DNA of 56,518 nt from Actinomycetales bacterium (lineage in GTDB: Bacteria; Actinomycetota; Actinomycetes; Actinomycetales; Microbacteriaceae), in NCBI GenBank assembly GCA_017308515.1, contig JAFKEN010000014.1, positions 1 to 56,518 of the forward strand, in the 5' to 3' direction. A program made the translations under genes and the position numbers. Below are positions 42,897-51,688 of this stretch, in pieces. Position 1 is the first letter of the stretch. The number at the start of each line of letters is the position of its first letter. The notes below the pieces were generated by a model that was not told where the DNA came from, searched no databases, and saw only the letters and a program-made list of their open reading frames with translations.

Positions 42897-45656
42897 TCAG
42901 TCTCCCCTCTCCGCGCCCCGCAGGATCGCCGCGCTGCGCGAGCGCGGCACGCCGCGCGCGAGGATCGCGACGATCGCGGGTGCCGCGAGCAGCGGCAGCG
43001 GCAGCGCGGCGAGTGCCGCGGCCGTCGCGACGCCGGTGGGGCCGACCCCTTCGGCCCCGGTGATCGCGTCCCACCCGATCGCACCGAGACCGACGAGCGA
43101 CAGGGCGAGCCCGCCCAGCATCCCGGCGAGGGCGGCGATCGCGACGACGGGCAGCGTCTCGACGAGACCCAGCCCCAGGCTGTCGCGGGTGCGCGCACCG
43201 AAGGCGGCGAGCACGGCCCCCAGCTGGCGCCGGCTGCGCCCGGCCGGCAGCACCGCGCCGAGCACGACGGCGAGCAGGAGCGCCGCGAGCACACCCGGGG
43301 TCGCGACGAGCACGCCGCGCAGCACGCCGACGGTGGGGTCGGCCGCGCGCGCCGCCGCCTCCTCCTCGAGCGTCACGGCGGCCCCGTCGGGCCCCACCAC
43401 CTCCCGCGCGGCGCGCGCGATCGCGGCGGGGTCGGCTCCCGGCTCGATCGCGAGCAGCGCCGTGCCGGGCGTGCGGCGCAGACCGAGCGCGTCGGCATCC
43501 GCGGCGTCGACGAGCACCCAGCTGCGCAGGCTGCCGAACACGGTCGCCGCGGGACCGATGCCGGTGACGACGATCGGCACGCCGTCGAGCTCCGCCTCGG
43601 TGCCGACCTCGACGGGGAGCGCCGAGGAGGCGAGCACCCGCACTGGATCGCCGCCCGGCTGCGGCGCGGCGAGCACCGGACGCGCCCCCTCCACCGCGAG
43701 CAGGGCGGCGCTGTCGGCGACGACGACGCGCACCTGGCGGTCGTGCTCGGGGGTGGCGAGGTCGGCCCGCACGCTCTCCTCGACGACCGCGACGGCGCGG
43801 ACCCCGGGGATCGCGGCGAGCGCGTCGAGCGCGGGATCGCCGAGGTAGACGTCGTCGACGCGGATGTCGGCGCCGACTGCCGCCCGCGCCGCCTGCCGCA
43901 GGCCCAGGTCGAGGGTCTGCACGGCGACGAGCGCCATCGCGGTGACCGCGACGCCGCCGGCGAGCGCGATCACGGGGAGCGCGCCGACCGCTCCGTCGCG
44001 GCGGGCGCGGGCCACGCCGACGAGCCCGACGAGTCCGCGCGCGGCGCGGGCGGGGCGCGCGAGGGCGCCGAGCACGGCGCGCGCGCCGACGAGCGCGAGC
44101 AGCGCGACGGATCCGCCGATGAGCAGTGGCAGCAGCACGAGCAGCGGATCGGAGGCTGTCGAGCCTCCGGCGCGCAGCGCCACCGCGACGCTCGCGAGCA
44201 CCGCCGCGGCGGGCAGACCGAGGGCGGCGGCGCGGGCGAGCCGCCCGCGCGCACGGGACTCGCGCCGCGCCAGCTCGCCGGTCGGGCTCTCGAGCCCGAC
44301 GACCGCCGCCACGCCCCCGACCACGGTCGCCCCGAGCACCGCCGCGAGGGCGGGCACGGCGAGCGCGGCCGGCTCCGCCGCGCCGGGAGCGAGCACCGCG
44401 ATCGAGGCGAGCAGCACCGCGAGCGCCGCGAGCAGCGCCCCCTGCGCCGCGCCGAGGGCGGCGAGCACGACCCGCGCGGCCCCGCGGCGACGCAGCAGCA
44501 CCCGCGCCGGGCGCTGCCGGTGCTGCACCGCGCGCAGCGCGAGCGCCGCGACGAGCAGCGCGAGCGCGATCGGACCGGTCGCGACGAGCTCGAGGAGCCC
44601 GGCGAGCGCGGCGTCGCGATCGATCGTGGCGCGGATCGCCTCCGGCGCGGTGCTCGTCAGCGAGGCGGGCCGGAAGCCGCCGTCGTAGAGCGCCACCTCC
44701 AGCGGCTGCGCGAGCCCCGAGCGCAGCGCCGACTCGAGAGCGGGCAGGTCGCCGGCCGTCACCCGGTCGACCTCGAGCGGCAGCCACAGCTCGACCGAGG
44801 AGTCGAGACCCTCCCCCTGGAGGGCGTCGAGCGATCGGGGGTCGAGGTAGGCGGCGCCCTGGATGAGCGGAGGATCGAGCCCCCGCGGCACGAGTGCGGG
44901 CTCGAGCGCCGCGGTCGCGTGCGCCCAGCCGCCGTCACCGGGGTCGCGCGCCTCGAACACCCCGACGAGCAGCAGATCGAGGGCGAGCCGCTCGCCGAAG
45001 GCGACGTGACGCACCTCGCCGACGGGCCACTCCATGGTGTGCGCCACCTCCGACGACACCGCGACCTCGGCGACGTCGGCGCCCTCCTCCAGCGGCTCGG
45101 GCGCGCGGCCCTCGACCACGGAGGCCGCCGTCGCGAAGAGCGGGTCGAGCGTCAGGAAGACCTGGCTGTCGGGCCGCGCGACCCCGGGCGGCGGCACGGC
45201 GTCGGCCGCGTCGAAGCGCAGCAGCGCTCGGCCCGGCCCGAGCACGCTCGCGGCGGCCGCGGGGCCCTCGGCGCGCACCGCGTCCACCGGCTCCACGGTC
45301 GCGCCCCACTGGGCGGCGACCTCGTCCGACGCCCCCGCCATCGACCCCGGCCCGCTGACCGGCAGGCCGCGCAGCTCGACGTGCGGATCGCGGGTCGACA
45401 CCGGCACCTGCGCCAGTTCGGCGCGGATCCCGGCCGTGCGCCCGCGGTCGAGCGCGGTCTGGGCGACGGCCAGCCCGCCCGTCACCGCGCCGAGCACGAG
45501 CACCGCGGCGAGTGCGGGGCGCGCGGCCGAGCCGAGCGCCGCGAGGGCCAGCCGCGCCGGCGCGAGCCGCCCGGCCCCGCGCCGCCCGCTTTCGGGCCGG
45601 CCGGTCGTCGGGCGCCGCCCGGTCCCGCGCCCGCGCACCGCCCCGTCCCCGCTCAT
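42897..45656 (-). CDS. FtsX-like ABC permease, large, first of two
   Basis: 919 residues. An N-terminal helix ('PALAAVLVLGAVTGGLAVAQTAL') is followed by a long extracytoplasmic domain (about 70-330), then a cluster of helices ('GPIALALLVAALALRAV' onward), a second extracytoplasmic domain with beta-rich MacB-type sequence ('DALAAIPGVRAVAVVEESV', 'DGVPIVVTGIGPAATVFG') and a C-terminal FtsX core ('GVLVATPGVLAALLLAVVLGAVLPAGRSRRQLGAVLAAFGARTRDSLGL'). Such permeases act mechanically on extracellular substrates or export lipids and peptides. Overlaps the second permease by ATGA. Confidence 0.88.
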   Translation of the reverse strand: MSGDGAVRGRGTGRRPTTGRPESGRRGAGRLAPARLALAALGSAARPALAAVLVLGAVTGGLAVAQTALDRGRTAGIRAELAQVPVSTRDPHVELRGLPVSGPGSMAGASDEVAAQWGATVEPVDAVRAEGPAAAASVLGPGRALLRFDAADAVPPPGVARPDSQVFLTLDPLFATAASVVEGRAPEPLEEGADVAEVAVSSEVAHTMEWPVGEVRHVAFGERLALDLLLVGVFEARDPGDGGWAHATAALEPALVPRGLDPPLIQGAAYLDPRSLDALQGEGLDSSVELWLPLEVDRVTAGDLPALESALRSGLAQPLEVALYDGGFRPASLTSTAPEAIRATIDRDAALAGLLELVATGPIALALLVAALALRAVQHRQRPARVLLRRRGAARVVLAALGAAQGALLAALAVLLASIAVLAPGAAEPAALAVPALAAVLGATVVGGVAAVVGLESPTGELARRESRARGRLARAAALGLPAAAVLASVAVALRAGGSTASDPLLVLLPLLIGGSVALLALVGARAVLGALARPARAARGLVGLVGVARARRDGAVGALPVIALAGGVAVTAMALVAVQTLDLGLRQAARAAVGADIRVDDVYLGDPALDALAAIPGVRAVAVVEESVRADLATPEHDRQVRVVVADSAALLAVEGARPVLAAPQPGGDPVRVLASSALPVEVGTEAELDGVPIVVTGIGPAATVFGSLRSWVLVDAADADALGLRRTPGTALLAIEPGADPAAIARAAREVVGPDGAAVTLEEEAAARAADPTVGVLRGVLVATPGVLAALLLAVVLGAVLPAGRSRRQLGAVLAAFGARTRDSLGLGLVETLPVVAIAALAGMLGGLALSLVGLGAIGWDAITGAEGVGPTGVATAAALAALPLPLLAAPAIVAILARGVPRSRSAAILRGAERGD

Positions 45657-48472
45657 CGCCCGACCCCCGCGAGCGCGGCCCCGACGAGCGCGGCGACCAC
45701 CGCGGCCGCCGCGAGACCCGCGGGGATGCCCGCGACGATCCCCGATCCGACCACGAGCGCGGTCTCGAGCGCGCGGCCACGGCGCGCCGCCACGCGATCG
45801 AGCCCGAAGGAGCGCAGCGCGCGCGCGGCCGTCGCCGACTCCCGACGCCCTCCCGCCGCGCGCAGCCCGAGCGGGGCGAGCACGGCGGCGAGCACCGCCC
45901 CGAGACCGAGCAGCACGAGCGCCGGTGCGTGCAGCGTGTCGCGGGCGACGCCCGGGGCGGTCGCGATCTCGAGCCGCGTCGGCGACGCGGCGCGCACGGC
46001 CGCGGCGAGCGCGTCGACCCGGTCGGTGCCCACCCAGAGCTCGGCGGCGGCCGGCACGGGCGAACCGGTGGCCACCGCGGCGGCGCCGAGGGCGCCCAGA
46101 TCGAGGGCGATCGCGCCGCGCGCGGTGCCGGGGATCGCGTCGACGACCGAGCGCACCTCGACCGTGCGCGAGGATCCGAGCAGCGCGAGCGTCAGGGTCG
46201 AGCCGGGGCGCGCGTCGAGGCGCGCGGCGAGCGTGCGGTCGAGGACGGCGCCCAGGCGATCCGCCCCGGTAGCCGCCCCGGACGCGGCACCGGGTCCGGA
46301 GCCGTCCGCGAGCGGCACCCGCACCGGCTCGCTGCCGGCCTCGAGCGGTGCGGGCGTCGCGAGCTCTCGCCCGGCGACGCTCAGCCCGCCGAGCACGACG
46401 GGACTGTCGGCCGGGCCGTCGTCGGGCACGGCGCCGATCGCGTGCGCCTCGAGGGCCAGCAGCCGGCCCGCGGGCAGGTCGGCCTCGAGCACCACGGGAT
46501 CGCCGAGCGCCGCGACGTCGGGGGGCGCCGCCGCGACCACCCCCAGGACCGTCCGGTGGGCGGCTCCGGAGCCGTCGAGGCTCCAGGCGCTCAGCTCGAG
46601 ATCCCGAGCCCCCGCAGGGGGCGGGTCGACCCGCACCTCCAGGGTGGCCGGCGACGACAGGGCGACGCCCGAGGAGGCCGGCGGCAGCGCTCCCGCGATC
46701 GCCCACCCGTCGACGCCGGGCAGGCCGGCGAGGCGATCCCAGTCGGCCGCCACCACCGCGACGTCGAGCCCGGCGACGCTCCCGCCCGCCCGCACCACGG
46801 GCACGGCGCCGGCCGCGGCGTCGCCCGGCAGGAGAGCGGCGTCGAGACCCGGGCGCCCGGCATCGACGAAGACCGTGGAGGGGTCGCTCACGCGCAGGTC
46901 CGAGCCCACCACGCGGGCGCGCGCCGTCTCCTGGGCGGCCCCCAGCGCGGCCGCCGAGCCGAGAGCGGCCGTGACGGCGCCGGCCGCGATCGCGACGAGC
47001 ACGATGCCGGCGGCCGCGGCATCCACCCGGCGTCCGACGCGGCGCACCGGGAGCACCGGCGACAGCCCCGGCCGCCGCGCCGCCAGCCGGTCGGCGAGCG
47101 CGAGCAGCGGGATCGCGAGCGCCGGGGCGGCCACCGCGACCGCGGCGACCGCGAGCGCGGGCGCGAGCAGCGCGGCGGGCGCCGCGCCGGACGCGGAGGA
47201 TGCCGCGGCCGCCCCCGCGAGCGCCGGTACGATCGCGACGAGCGCGAGCGCGACGGCGGGCAGCGCCGGGGTCAGCACCCGCAGCGCCGCGAGGCGCGCC
47301 GTCTCCCGCACCCGTTCGCGCGCGGGAGCCGCGAGGGCGACCGCGACGAGCCCGACGGCGACGAGGGCGATGCCGCCGGCGAGCGGGACCGCCGCCGCGG
47401 GCAGCGCCCACCCCGAGCCCCCGACCCCTACGGCCAGCCCGGAGGCCGCGGCGACTCCGAGCGCGCCCGCCGTCACGCCGAGCAACCCGACGACGACCGC
47501 CTCGGCGACGTCGGAGGCCGCCAGCACGGCCCGCGAGGCGCCGCGCGCCCGCATCAGCTCCCGCTCGCGGCTGCGCGCGGTGGCGACCGAGCGCGCGGCG
47601 GTCAGCACCGCGATGCCGCCGGCGAGCGCCACGAGCAGCACCGGGATCGCGGCGACCGAGCGCACGAGCGCGCGCTGGTCGAGGAGCGCCGCCGCGGTCG
47701 CGCCCGCGCCGCCCGCGAGCGTCACGCCGACCGCCGAATCCGCCGCGATGCGCGAGACGGCCACCGGGAGCGCCCCGTCGGTCGCGCGCACGCGCTCGGG
47801 CCGGGCCGCGAGCGCCGCCGCATCCGGCACGATCGTCCACCGCGCGCGCACGCCCGAGAGGGGCGCGGTCGCCGCGAGTCCCTCCGCGGTGACGAGGTAC
47901 GCGCCCTCGGCGTCGCCCTCCCGAGCGGCGAGCACGAGCGGGTCGCCGAACCACGCCGGCGACCCGACCTCCGGGCTCCACAGCCCCGTCACGACGAACT
48001 CGGCGCCGCCCAGGCGCACCCGGTCGCCCGGTGCGAGGCCGGCGGCCTCGGCGGCGCGCGCGTCGACCGTGACCTCGTCCGCTGCGGCGGGCCAGGCGCC
48101 GGCGGCCAAGGTCGACCGCTCGGGTGCGCCGGGGTCGACCAGGAGGCCGGCGATCCCCCGCGGTGCGTCGACGTCGGCGCGCAGCGACCGCTCCACCGTC
48201 GCGTCGAGACCCGCGAGCGCGGGGCGCAGACCATCGCGCACGCGCGCGTCCTGCGCGACGGGGTCCGCGGCGATCCCGGTCTCGACGCGCCAGGCGACCT
48301 CCTCGCCGTGCCGCGCCGTGACGGCCACGCGCGCGGCGTCGTCGAGCAGCGGATCGACCGCGAGGCTCAGACCGAGCACGGCCGCCGCGCTCCCCGCGAC
48401 GAGCACCCCGAGCGCGAGGAGGCCCCTCCGGCGCGCGCGGGCGCGCGCGACGGCGAGACCGACGTGATGCAC
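45653..48472 (-). CDS. FtsX-like ABC permease, large, second of two
   Basis: 939 residues, GTG start. N-terminal helix 'RGLLALGVLVAGSAAAVLGLSLAV', then an extracytoplasmic MacB-like domain, an FtsX four-helix core about 275-500 ('AIPVLLVALAGGIAVLTAARSVATARSRERELMRARGASRAVLAAS'), another large external domain and three C-terminal helices. Extremely Ala/Gly/Arg-rich, which produces long shadow frames on the opposite strand. First gene of the exporter unit. A clear ribosome site is not seen. Confidence 0.87.
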   Translation of the reverse strand: MHHVGLAVARARARRRGLLALGVLVAGSAAAVLGLSLAVDPLLDDAARVAVTARHGEEVAWRVETGIAADPVAQDARVRDGLRPALAGLDATVERSLRADVDAPRGIAGLLVDPGAPERSTLAAGAWPAAADEVTVDARAAEAAGLAPGDRVRLGGAEFVVTGLWSPEVGSPAWFGDPLVLAAREGDAEGAYLVTAEGLAATAPLSGVRARWTIVPDAAALAARPERVRATDGALPVAVSRIAADSAVGVTLAGGAGATAAALLDQRALVRSVAAIPVLLVALAGGIAVLTAARSVATARSRERELMRARGASRAVLAASDVAEAVVVGLLGVTAGALGVAAASGLAVGVGGSGWALPAAAVPLAGGIALVAVGLVAVALAAPARERVRETARLAALRVLTPALPAVALALVAIVPALAGAAAASSASGAAPAALLAPALAVAAVAVAAPALAIPLLALADRLAARRPGLSPVLPVRRVGRRVDAAAAGIVLVAIAAGAVTAALGSAAALGAAQETARARVVGSDLRVSDPSTVFVDAGRPGLDAALLPGDAAAGAVPVVRAGGSVAGLDVAVVAADWDRLAGLPGVDGWAIAGALPPASSGVALSSPATLEVRVDPPPAGARDLELSAWSLDGSGAAHRTVLGVVAAAPPDVAALGDPVVLEADLPAGRLLALEAHAIGAVPDDGPADSPVVLGGLSVAGRELATPAPLEAGSEPVRVPLADGSGPGAASGAATGADRLGAVLDRTLAARLDARPGSTLTLALLGSSRTVEVRSVVDAIPGTARGAIALDLGALGAAAVATGSPVPAAAELWVGTDRVDALAAAVRAASPTRLEIATAPGVARDTLHAPALVLLGLGAVLAAVLAPLGLRAAGGRRESATAARALRSFGLDRVAARRGRALETALVVGSGIVAGIPAGLAAAAVVAALVGAALAGVGR

Positions 48473-48594
48473 GCGCTCGCGGCGGGAGTCGAACCCGCGC
48501 GGCGCTCCCGACGAGCGACACGAGCGATGCCACGCTACCCGCGCCTCGCACCGGGGCCCGACCGGGCGTCCTGCGCCCCGCCTAGACTCGGGGC
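48473..48594. other. intergenic region between the exporter unit and orn
   Basis: Holds the orn promoter. On the minus strand 48484-48500 is a 5-bp-stem tRNA T-arm-like sequence (GCGGGTTCGACTCCCGC), but no D-arm or anticodon arm can be drawn, so no tRNA is called. Confidence 0.5.
48583..48588 (+). promoter_or_regulatory. -10 box of orn (leaderless)
   Basis: TAGACT six bases before the ATG. No ribosome site. Confidence 0.5.
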
Positions 48595-49215
48595 ATGGCC
48601 CACGGCGACCTCCTGGTCTGGATCGACTGCGAGATGACGGGGCTCGACCTCGCCGTCGATGAGCTCGTCGAGGTCGCGGTCGTCGTCACCGACGCCGAGC
48701 TGCGGCCGCTGGATCCCGGCTTCTCGATCGTCATCAAGCCCGACGCCTCCGCCTGGGATCACATGGGCGAGTTCGTGCGCGACATGCACACCGCGAGCGG
48801 GCTGCTCGACGAGATCCCGAACGGCGTCTCGCTCGCCGAGGCCGAGTACGAGGTGCTCGAGTACATCCTGCGCTTCGCGCCCGACCACGGCACCGTGCCG
48901 CTCGCCGGCAACACGATCGGCACCGACCGGGCGTTCCTCGCGAAGTACATGCCGCGCGTCGACCAGCACCTGCACTACCGCTCGATCGACGTGTCGAGCA
49001 TCAAGGAGCTCGCCCGGCGCTGGTACCCGCGCACCTTCTTCCAGGCCCCCACGAAGAACGGCGGGCACCGGGCGCTCGCCGACATCCTCGAATCGATCCG
49101 CGAACTGGCCTACTACCGCGCCGCGGTGTTCGTGCCGCAGCCGGGCCCGTCGAGCGATGAGGCGGCCCGCGTCGCGCGCGAGACCGTGGAGTCGTGGGCC
49201 GCGCGCGTGTCCTAG
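48595..49215 (+). CDS. orn: oligoribonuclease
   Basis: 206 residues. DEDDh exonuclease motifs are 'WIDCEMTGLD' (ExoI, Asp and Glu), 'LAGNTIGTDRAFLAKYMP' (ExoII, Asp) and 'HRALADILESI' (ExoIII, His and Asp). It degrades 2-5 nucleotide RNAs to mononucleotides and is usually essential. The final TAG is part of the -10 box (TAGAAT, 49213-49218) of tRNA-His. Confidence 0.96.
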   Translation: MAHGDLLVWIDCEMTGLDLAVDELVEVAVVVTDAELRPLDPGFSIVIKPDASAWDHMGEFVRDMHTASGLLDEIPNGVSLAEAEYEVLEYILRFAPDHGTVPLAGNTIGTDRAFLAKYMPRVDQHLHYRSIDVSSIKELARRWYPRTFFQAPTKNGGHRALADILESIRELAYYRAAVFVPQPGPSSDEAARVARETVESWAARVS

Positions 49216-49218
49216 AAT
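49213..49218 (+). promoter_or_regulatory. -10 box of tRNA-His
   Basis: TAGAAT overlapping the orn stop codon; transcription from about 49225 gives a pre-tRNA leader of about 18 bases. Confidence 0.45.
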
Positions 49219-49242
49219 GGTCCGGTTGCTCAGGCAACATAT

Positions 49243-49319
49243 GGCGGTCGTAGCTCAGTTGGTAGAGCGCTGGCTTGTGGTGCCGGATGTCGCGGGTTCG
49301 AGTCCCGTCGATCGCCCCA
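49243..49319 (+). tRNA. tRNA-His (anticodon GTG)
   Basis: 77 bases including an encoded CCA. Acceptor GCGGTCG pairs with CGATCGC (one G-U), and the tRNA-His hallmark G-1:C73 pair is present. D-arm 'AGCTCAGTTGGTAGAGC', anticodon loop CTTGTGG, T-arm 'GCGGGTTCGAGTCCCGT'. Located between orn and clpS. Confidence 0.97.
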
Positions 49320-49405
49320 TTGAGCGCCCGGTCGTCGCCGCGATCGGCGACGCCGGCACCGGGCTGGACGAACGCCTCGACACCGACCTGACCGTCGCGC
49401 CCGAC

Positions 49406-49639
49406 GTGCCCTGGGTCACGATCGTCTGGAACGACCCGGTCAACCTCATGAACTACGTCGCCCGGGTGTTCCGCACCTACTTCGGCCTGCCGGCGGCGAA
49501 GGCCGAGCGGCTCATGCTGCTCGTGCACCACGAGGGCAAGGCCGTCGTCGCGACAGGTCCCCGCGAGCTCATGGAGCGGCACACCGAGGCGATGCACGAG
49601 TTCGGGCTGTGGGCGAGCATCGCGAAGGCGGACACGTGA
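49406..49639 (+). CDS. clpS: ATP-dependent Clp protease adaptor ClpS
   Basis: 77 residues from GTG 49406, which gives only the folded core: 'PWVTIVWNDPVNLMNYVARV', 'FRTYFGLPAAKAERLMLLVHHEGKAVVA', 'MERHTEAMHEFGLWASI'. The N-degron pocket residues (Asn-Asp in VWNDPV, His in VHHEGKA) are present. The same frame is open upstream through tRNA-His and there is no ATG, GTG or TTG between the tRNA and 49406; the first codon after the tRNA C73 region is ATT at 49319. The true protein is probably 20-30 residues longer. It delivers N-end-rule substrates to ClpC/ClpA. Confidence 0.88.
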   Translation: MPWVTIVWNDPVNLMNYVARVFRTYFGLPAAKAERLMLLVHHEGKAVVATGPRELMERHTEAMHEFGLWASIAKADT

Positions 49640-50124
49640 GCTCGGTCGCGCTGCGCGAGGGTGTGATCCAGGTGGACCTGAGCCCCACCGAGCTCGGCCT
49701 GCTGCGCACCGTGCTCGAGCAGTTCGCCACGGTCGCGCGCGACGACGCGGACCCCGCCGCCGGGCGGCTCTACCCCGACGGCTACCGCGACGATCCCGAC
49801 GCGGCCGCGCAGTTCCGCCGGCTGACGCGCTCCGACCTGCGCGATCGCAAGCTCGACGCGGCCGGCGCGCTGCTCGCCGCGCTCGCCGAGGGATCCCCCA
49901 TCGTCTTGGGGCCGGAGGACGCGGGGCGCTGGCTGCCGGTGCTCACCGACGTGCGCATCGTGCTCGCGCAGCGGCTCGGGGTCCTCACCGACGACGACCG
50001 GCCGGAGGGGCTCATGGCCGACGTCTACCACTGGGCGGGCGAGCTGCAGGCGCTGCTCGTCGAGGCGCTCGACGCGCTCGACGACGGAGACCCTCGTGAC
50101 GGCGACCGCGGCGGGACGCGATGA
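49636..50124 (+). CDS. DUF2017 family protein
   Basis: 162 residues, GTG overlapping the clpS stop (GTGA). Helical acidic protein: 'VDLSPTELGLLRTVLEQFATVARDD', 'RLYPDGYRDDPDAAAQFRRLTRSDL' and 'VLTDVRIVLAQRLGVLTDDDR'. DUF2017 genes commonly follow clpS in actinobacteria, which suggests a link to ClpS/Clp proteolysis, but the function is unknown. Confidence 0.88.
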   Translation: MSSVALREGVIQVDLSPTELGLLRTVLEQFATVARDDADPAAGRLYPDGYRDDPDAAAQFRRLTRSDLRDRKLDAAGALLAALAEGSPIVLGPEDAGRWLPVLTDVRIVLAQRLGVLTDDDRPEGLMADVYHWAGELQALLVEALDALDDGDPRDGDRGGTR

Positions 50125-50474
50125 GCGTCGAGCTCTCCGCGGAGGAGTTCGAGACCCTCGTCGTCGAGGAGCTCGACGCGCTGCCCGACGACATGTTCGA
50201 CGGCCTCGACAACGTGGTGTTCCTCACCGAGGACCGCCCCGAGGACGGCTCGCTCGGCCTCCTGGGTGAGTACGTCGGCACCGCGCTGACGGACCGCGAC
50301 CGCTACGGCTTCGGCGAACTGCCCGACCGGATCGTGCTCTACCGCGAGCCGCTGCTCGCGCACTGCGCCGACCTCGAGCAGCTGCGCGACGAGGTGCACG
50401 TCACCCTCGTGCACGAGATCGGGCACTATTACGGCTTCGACGACGCGAAGCTGCACGAGCTGGGGTGGGCCTGA
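50121..50474 (+). CDS. small zincin-like metallopeptidase family protein
   Basis: 117 residues, ATG overlapping the DUF2017 stop (ATGA). The HExxH-type motif 'LVHEIGHYYGFDDAKLHELG' provides two His, the Glu and a downstream Asp as in PF06262 minimal zincins. An acidic N-terminus 'SAEEFETLVVEELDALPDDMFDGLDNV' is typical of the family. Third member of the clpS cluster, cytosolic. Confidence 0.9.
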   Translation: MSVELSAEEFETLVVEELDALPDDMFDGLDNVVFLTEDRPEDGSLGLLGEYVGTALTDRDRYGFGELPDRIVLYREPLLAHCADLEQLRDEVHVTLVHEIGHYYGFDDAKLHELGWA

Positions 50475-50604
50475 GCTCCGGATCGCCCCGGGTTCGCCTC
50501 TGGCGCCGCGCGCCGCACGGGTCCACACTGCTGCGTGTCAACCTCGAAGCCCGCCCCGCGCGTCGAGGGGATGACGCCGCTCCCCGCGGCCCCAGGAGGT
50601 CATC

Positions 50605-51216
50605 GTGCCCGCTCGCCCCGCCATCCTCGCCACCGGAGCCGTGCTCGCCGCGCTGGCGCTCTCGGCCTGCAGTTCGCCCGGAGGGTCGGGCGGCGATGGA
50701 GGCGGCTCGGGGGGCGGCTCGAGCGGAGGCTCGGGTGGAGGCTCGGGTGGAGCGACCGCCGCCTGCCTCGAGGGAACGTGGAGCGCCGACGTGCAGGACC
50801 TGGCGAACCAGCTCGTGAGCTACTTCCAGGAGCAGGGGCTCAACGCCACGGAAGGCGTCGGCAGCGGAACCCAGTTCGCCACCTTCCACGACGACACCGC
50901 GACCTGGGACAACGACCTGACCCTCTCCGCGACCATCGACAGCGACGGGATCGCCATCACGACGATCCAGTCGCATCAGGGCACCGTGCTCAGCACGTGG
51001 GAGCTCGACGGCGATGAGATGACCTTCACCACGTGGGACGACACCGACTACAAGATCGCGACGAGCTTCCTGATCAACGACACCCCGACCGACATGAACA
51101 TCAGCGCGCCCAGCGGCGGAGTCTCCGACGTCCCCACGAGCGTCACGTGCGAGGGCGACGTGCTCACCGTGCATCCGACCGCGTCGCCCTTCACGACGAC
51201 GTTCGCCCGGAACTGA
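50605..51216 (+). CDS. lipoprotein with Gly/Ser linker, unknown function
   Basis: 203 residues; GTG with AGGAGG just upstream. Signal peptide with lipobox LSAC ('AVLAALALSACSSPGG'), then about 27 residues almost only Gly and Ser, acting as a spacer through the cell wall. The globular part starts 'CLEGTWSADVQDLANQLVSYFQEQG' and has repeated beta segments ('TWDNDLTLSATIDSDGIAITTIQSHQGTVLSTWELDGDEMTFTTWDD'), a lipocalin-like barrel pattern known from secreted actinobacterial proteins. Its 3' end overlaps the convergent kinase gene by 26 bases. Confidence 0.8.
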   Translation: MPARPAILATGAVLAALALSACSSPGGSGGDGGGSGGGSSGGSGGGSGGATAACLEGTWSADVQDLANQLVSYFQEQGLNATEGVGSGTQFATFHDDTATWDNDLTLSATIDSDGIAITTIQSHQGTVLSTWELDGDEMTFTTWDDTDYKIATSFLINDTPTDMNISAPSGGVSDVPTSVTCEGDVLTVHPTASPFTTTFARN

Positions 51217-51688
51217 GCCGCAGCACCCGGTCGGCCAGCACGCGCGGGTGCTCGCGCGCGAAGTGCGCGCGCTCCTGCGCGGCCCACCTCGCCCAGTCGA
51301 CGGCGAACGCGGGATCCCGCCGTAGCGCCCGGCGGCGCCGCACCCCCGTCGGCGCCTCGAGCCACACCCCGAGGGTGGCGAGCCGCCGAGAGCGGCGGGT
51401 GAGCGCCCCGCAGCCCTCCACGACGAGCGGCTCGGAGGGGTCGATCGGGTTCCACGTACCGGCCCCTCCGGGACCCCACGGCCCGGAGCGGAAGCCGGGG
51501 CGATCGGCGGCGAGCATGCGCGGCACGGCGCGCGCGGCGGCGGCCAGGCCGTCCCAGCCCGGGTAGACCTCGTCGAGGCTGACGAGGCGGGCGCCGAGCC
51601 GCTGGGCCAGGGCGCGACCGAGCGTCGTCTTGCCGGATCCCGAGCGCCCGTCGATCAGCACGACCGGGCGCGCGGTCTCAGCGGACAC
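51191..51688 (-). CDS. P-loop NTPase, small nucleoside/nucleotide-kinase-like
   Basis: 165 residues, GTG start overlapping the ykoC stop by 11 bases. Walker A is 'LIDGRSGSGKTTLG'. 'LVSLDEVYPGWDGL' and 'EPLVVEGCGALTR' (Walker B-like) resemble uridine/cytidine-kinase-type proteins annotated as ATP-binding proteins. Following the thiamine-precursor transporter, it might phosphorylate an imported compound or be simply co-transcribed; the sequence does not show which. Confidence 0.8.
   Translation of the reverse strand: MSAETARPVVLIDGRSGSGKTTLGRALAQRLGARLVSLDEVYPGWDGLAAAARAVPRMLAADRPGFRSGPWGPGGAGTWNPIDPSEPLVVEGCGALTRRSRRLATLGVWLEAPTGVRRRRALRRDPAFAVDWARWAAQERAHFAREHPRVLADRVLRLSSGRTSS

Noticed and set aside
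42558-48467. Plus-strand open frame of 1969 codons opposite the exporter genes
   Set aside because: It is the antisense of two clear FtsX permeases and an ATPase; the translation is only Arg/Ala/Ser/Pro-rich low-complexity sequence, as expected from extreme GC bias.
48484-48512. tRNA T-arm-like sequence on the minus strand
   Set aside because: T-arm pairs well, but there is no D-arm or anticodon arm upstream; chance pairing is easy in such GC-rich DNA.
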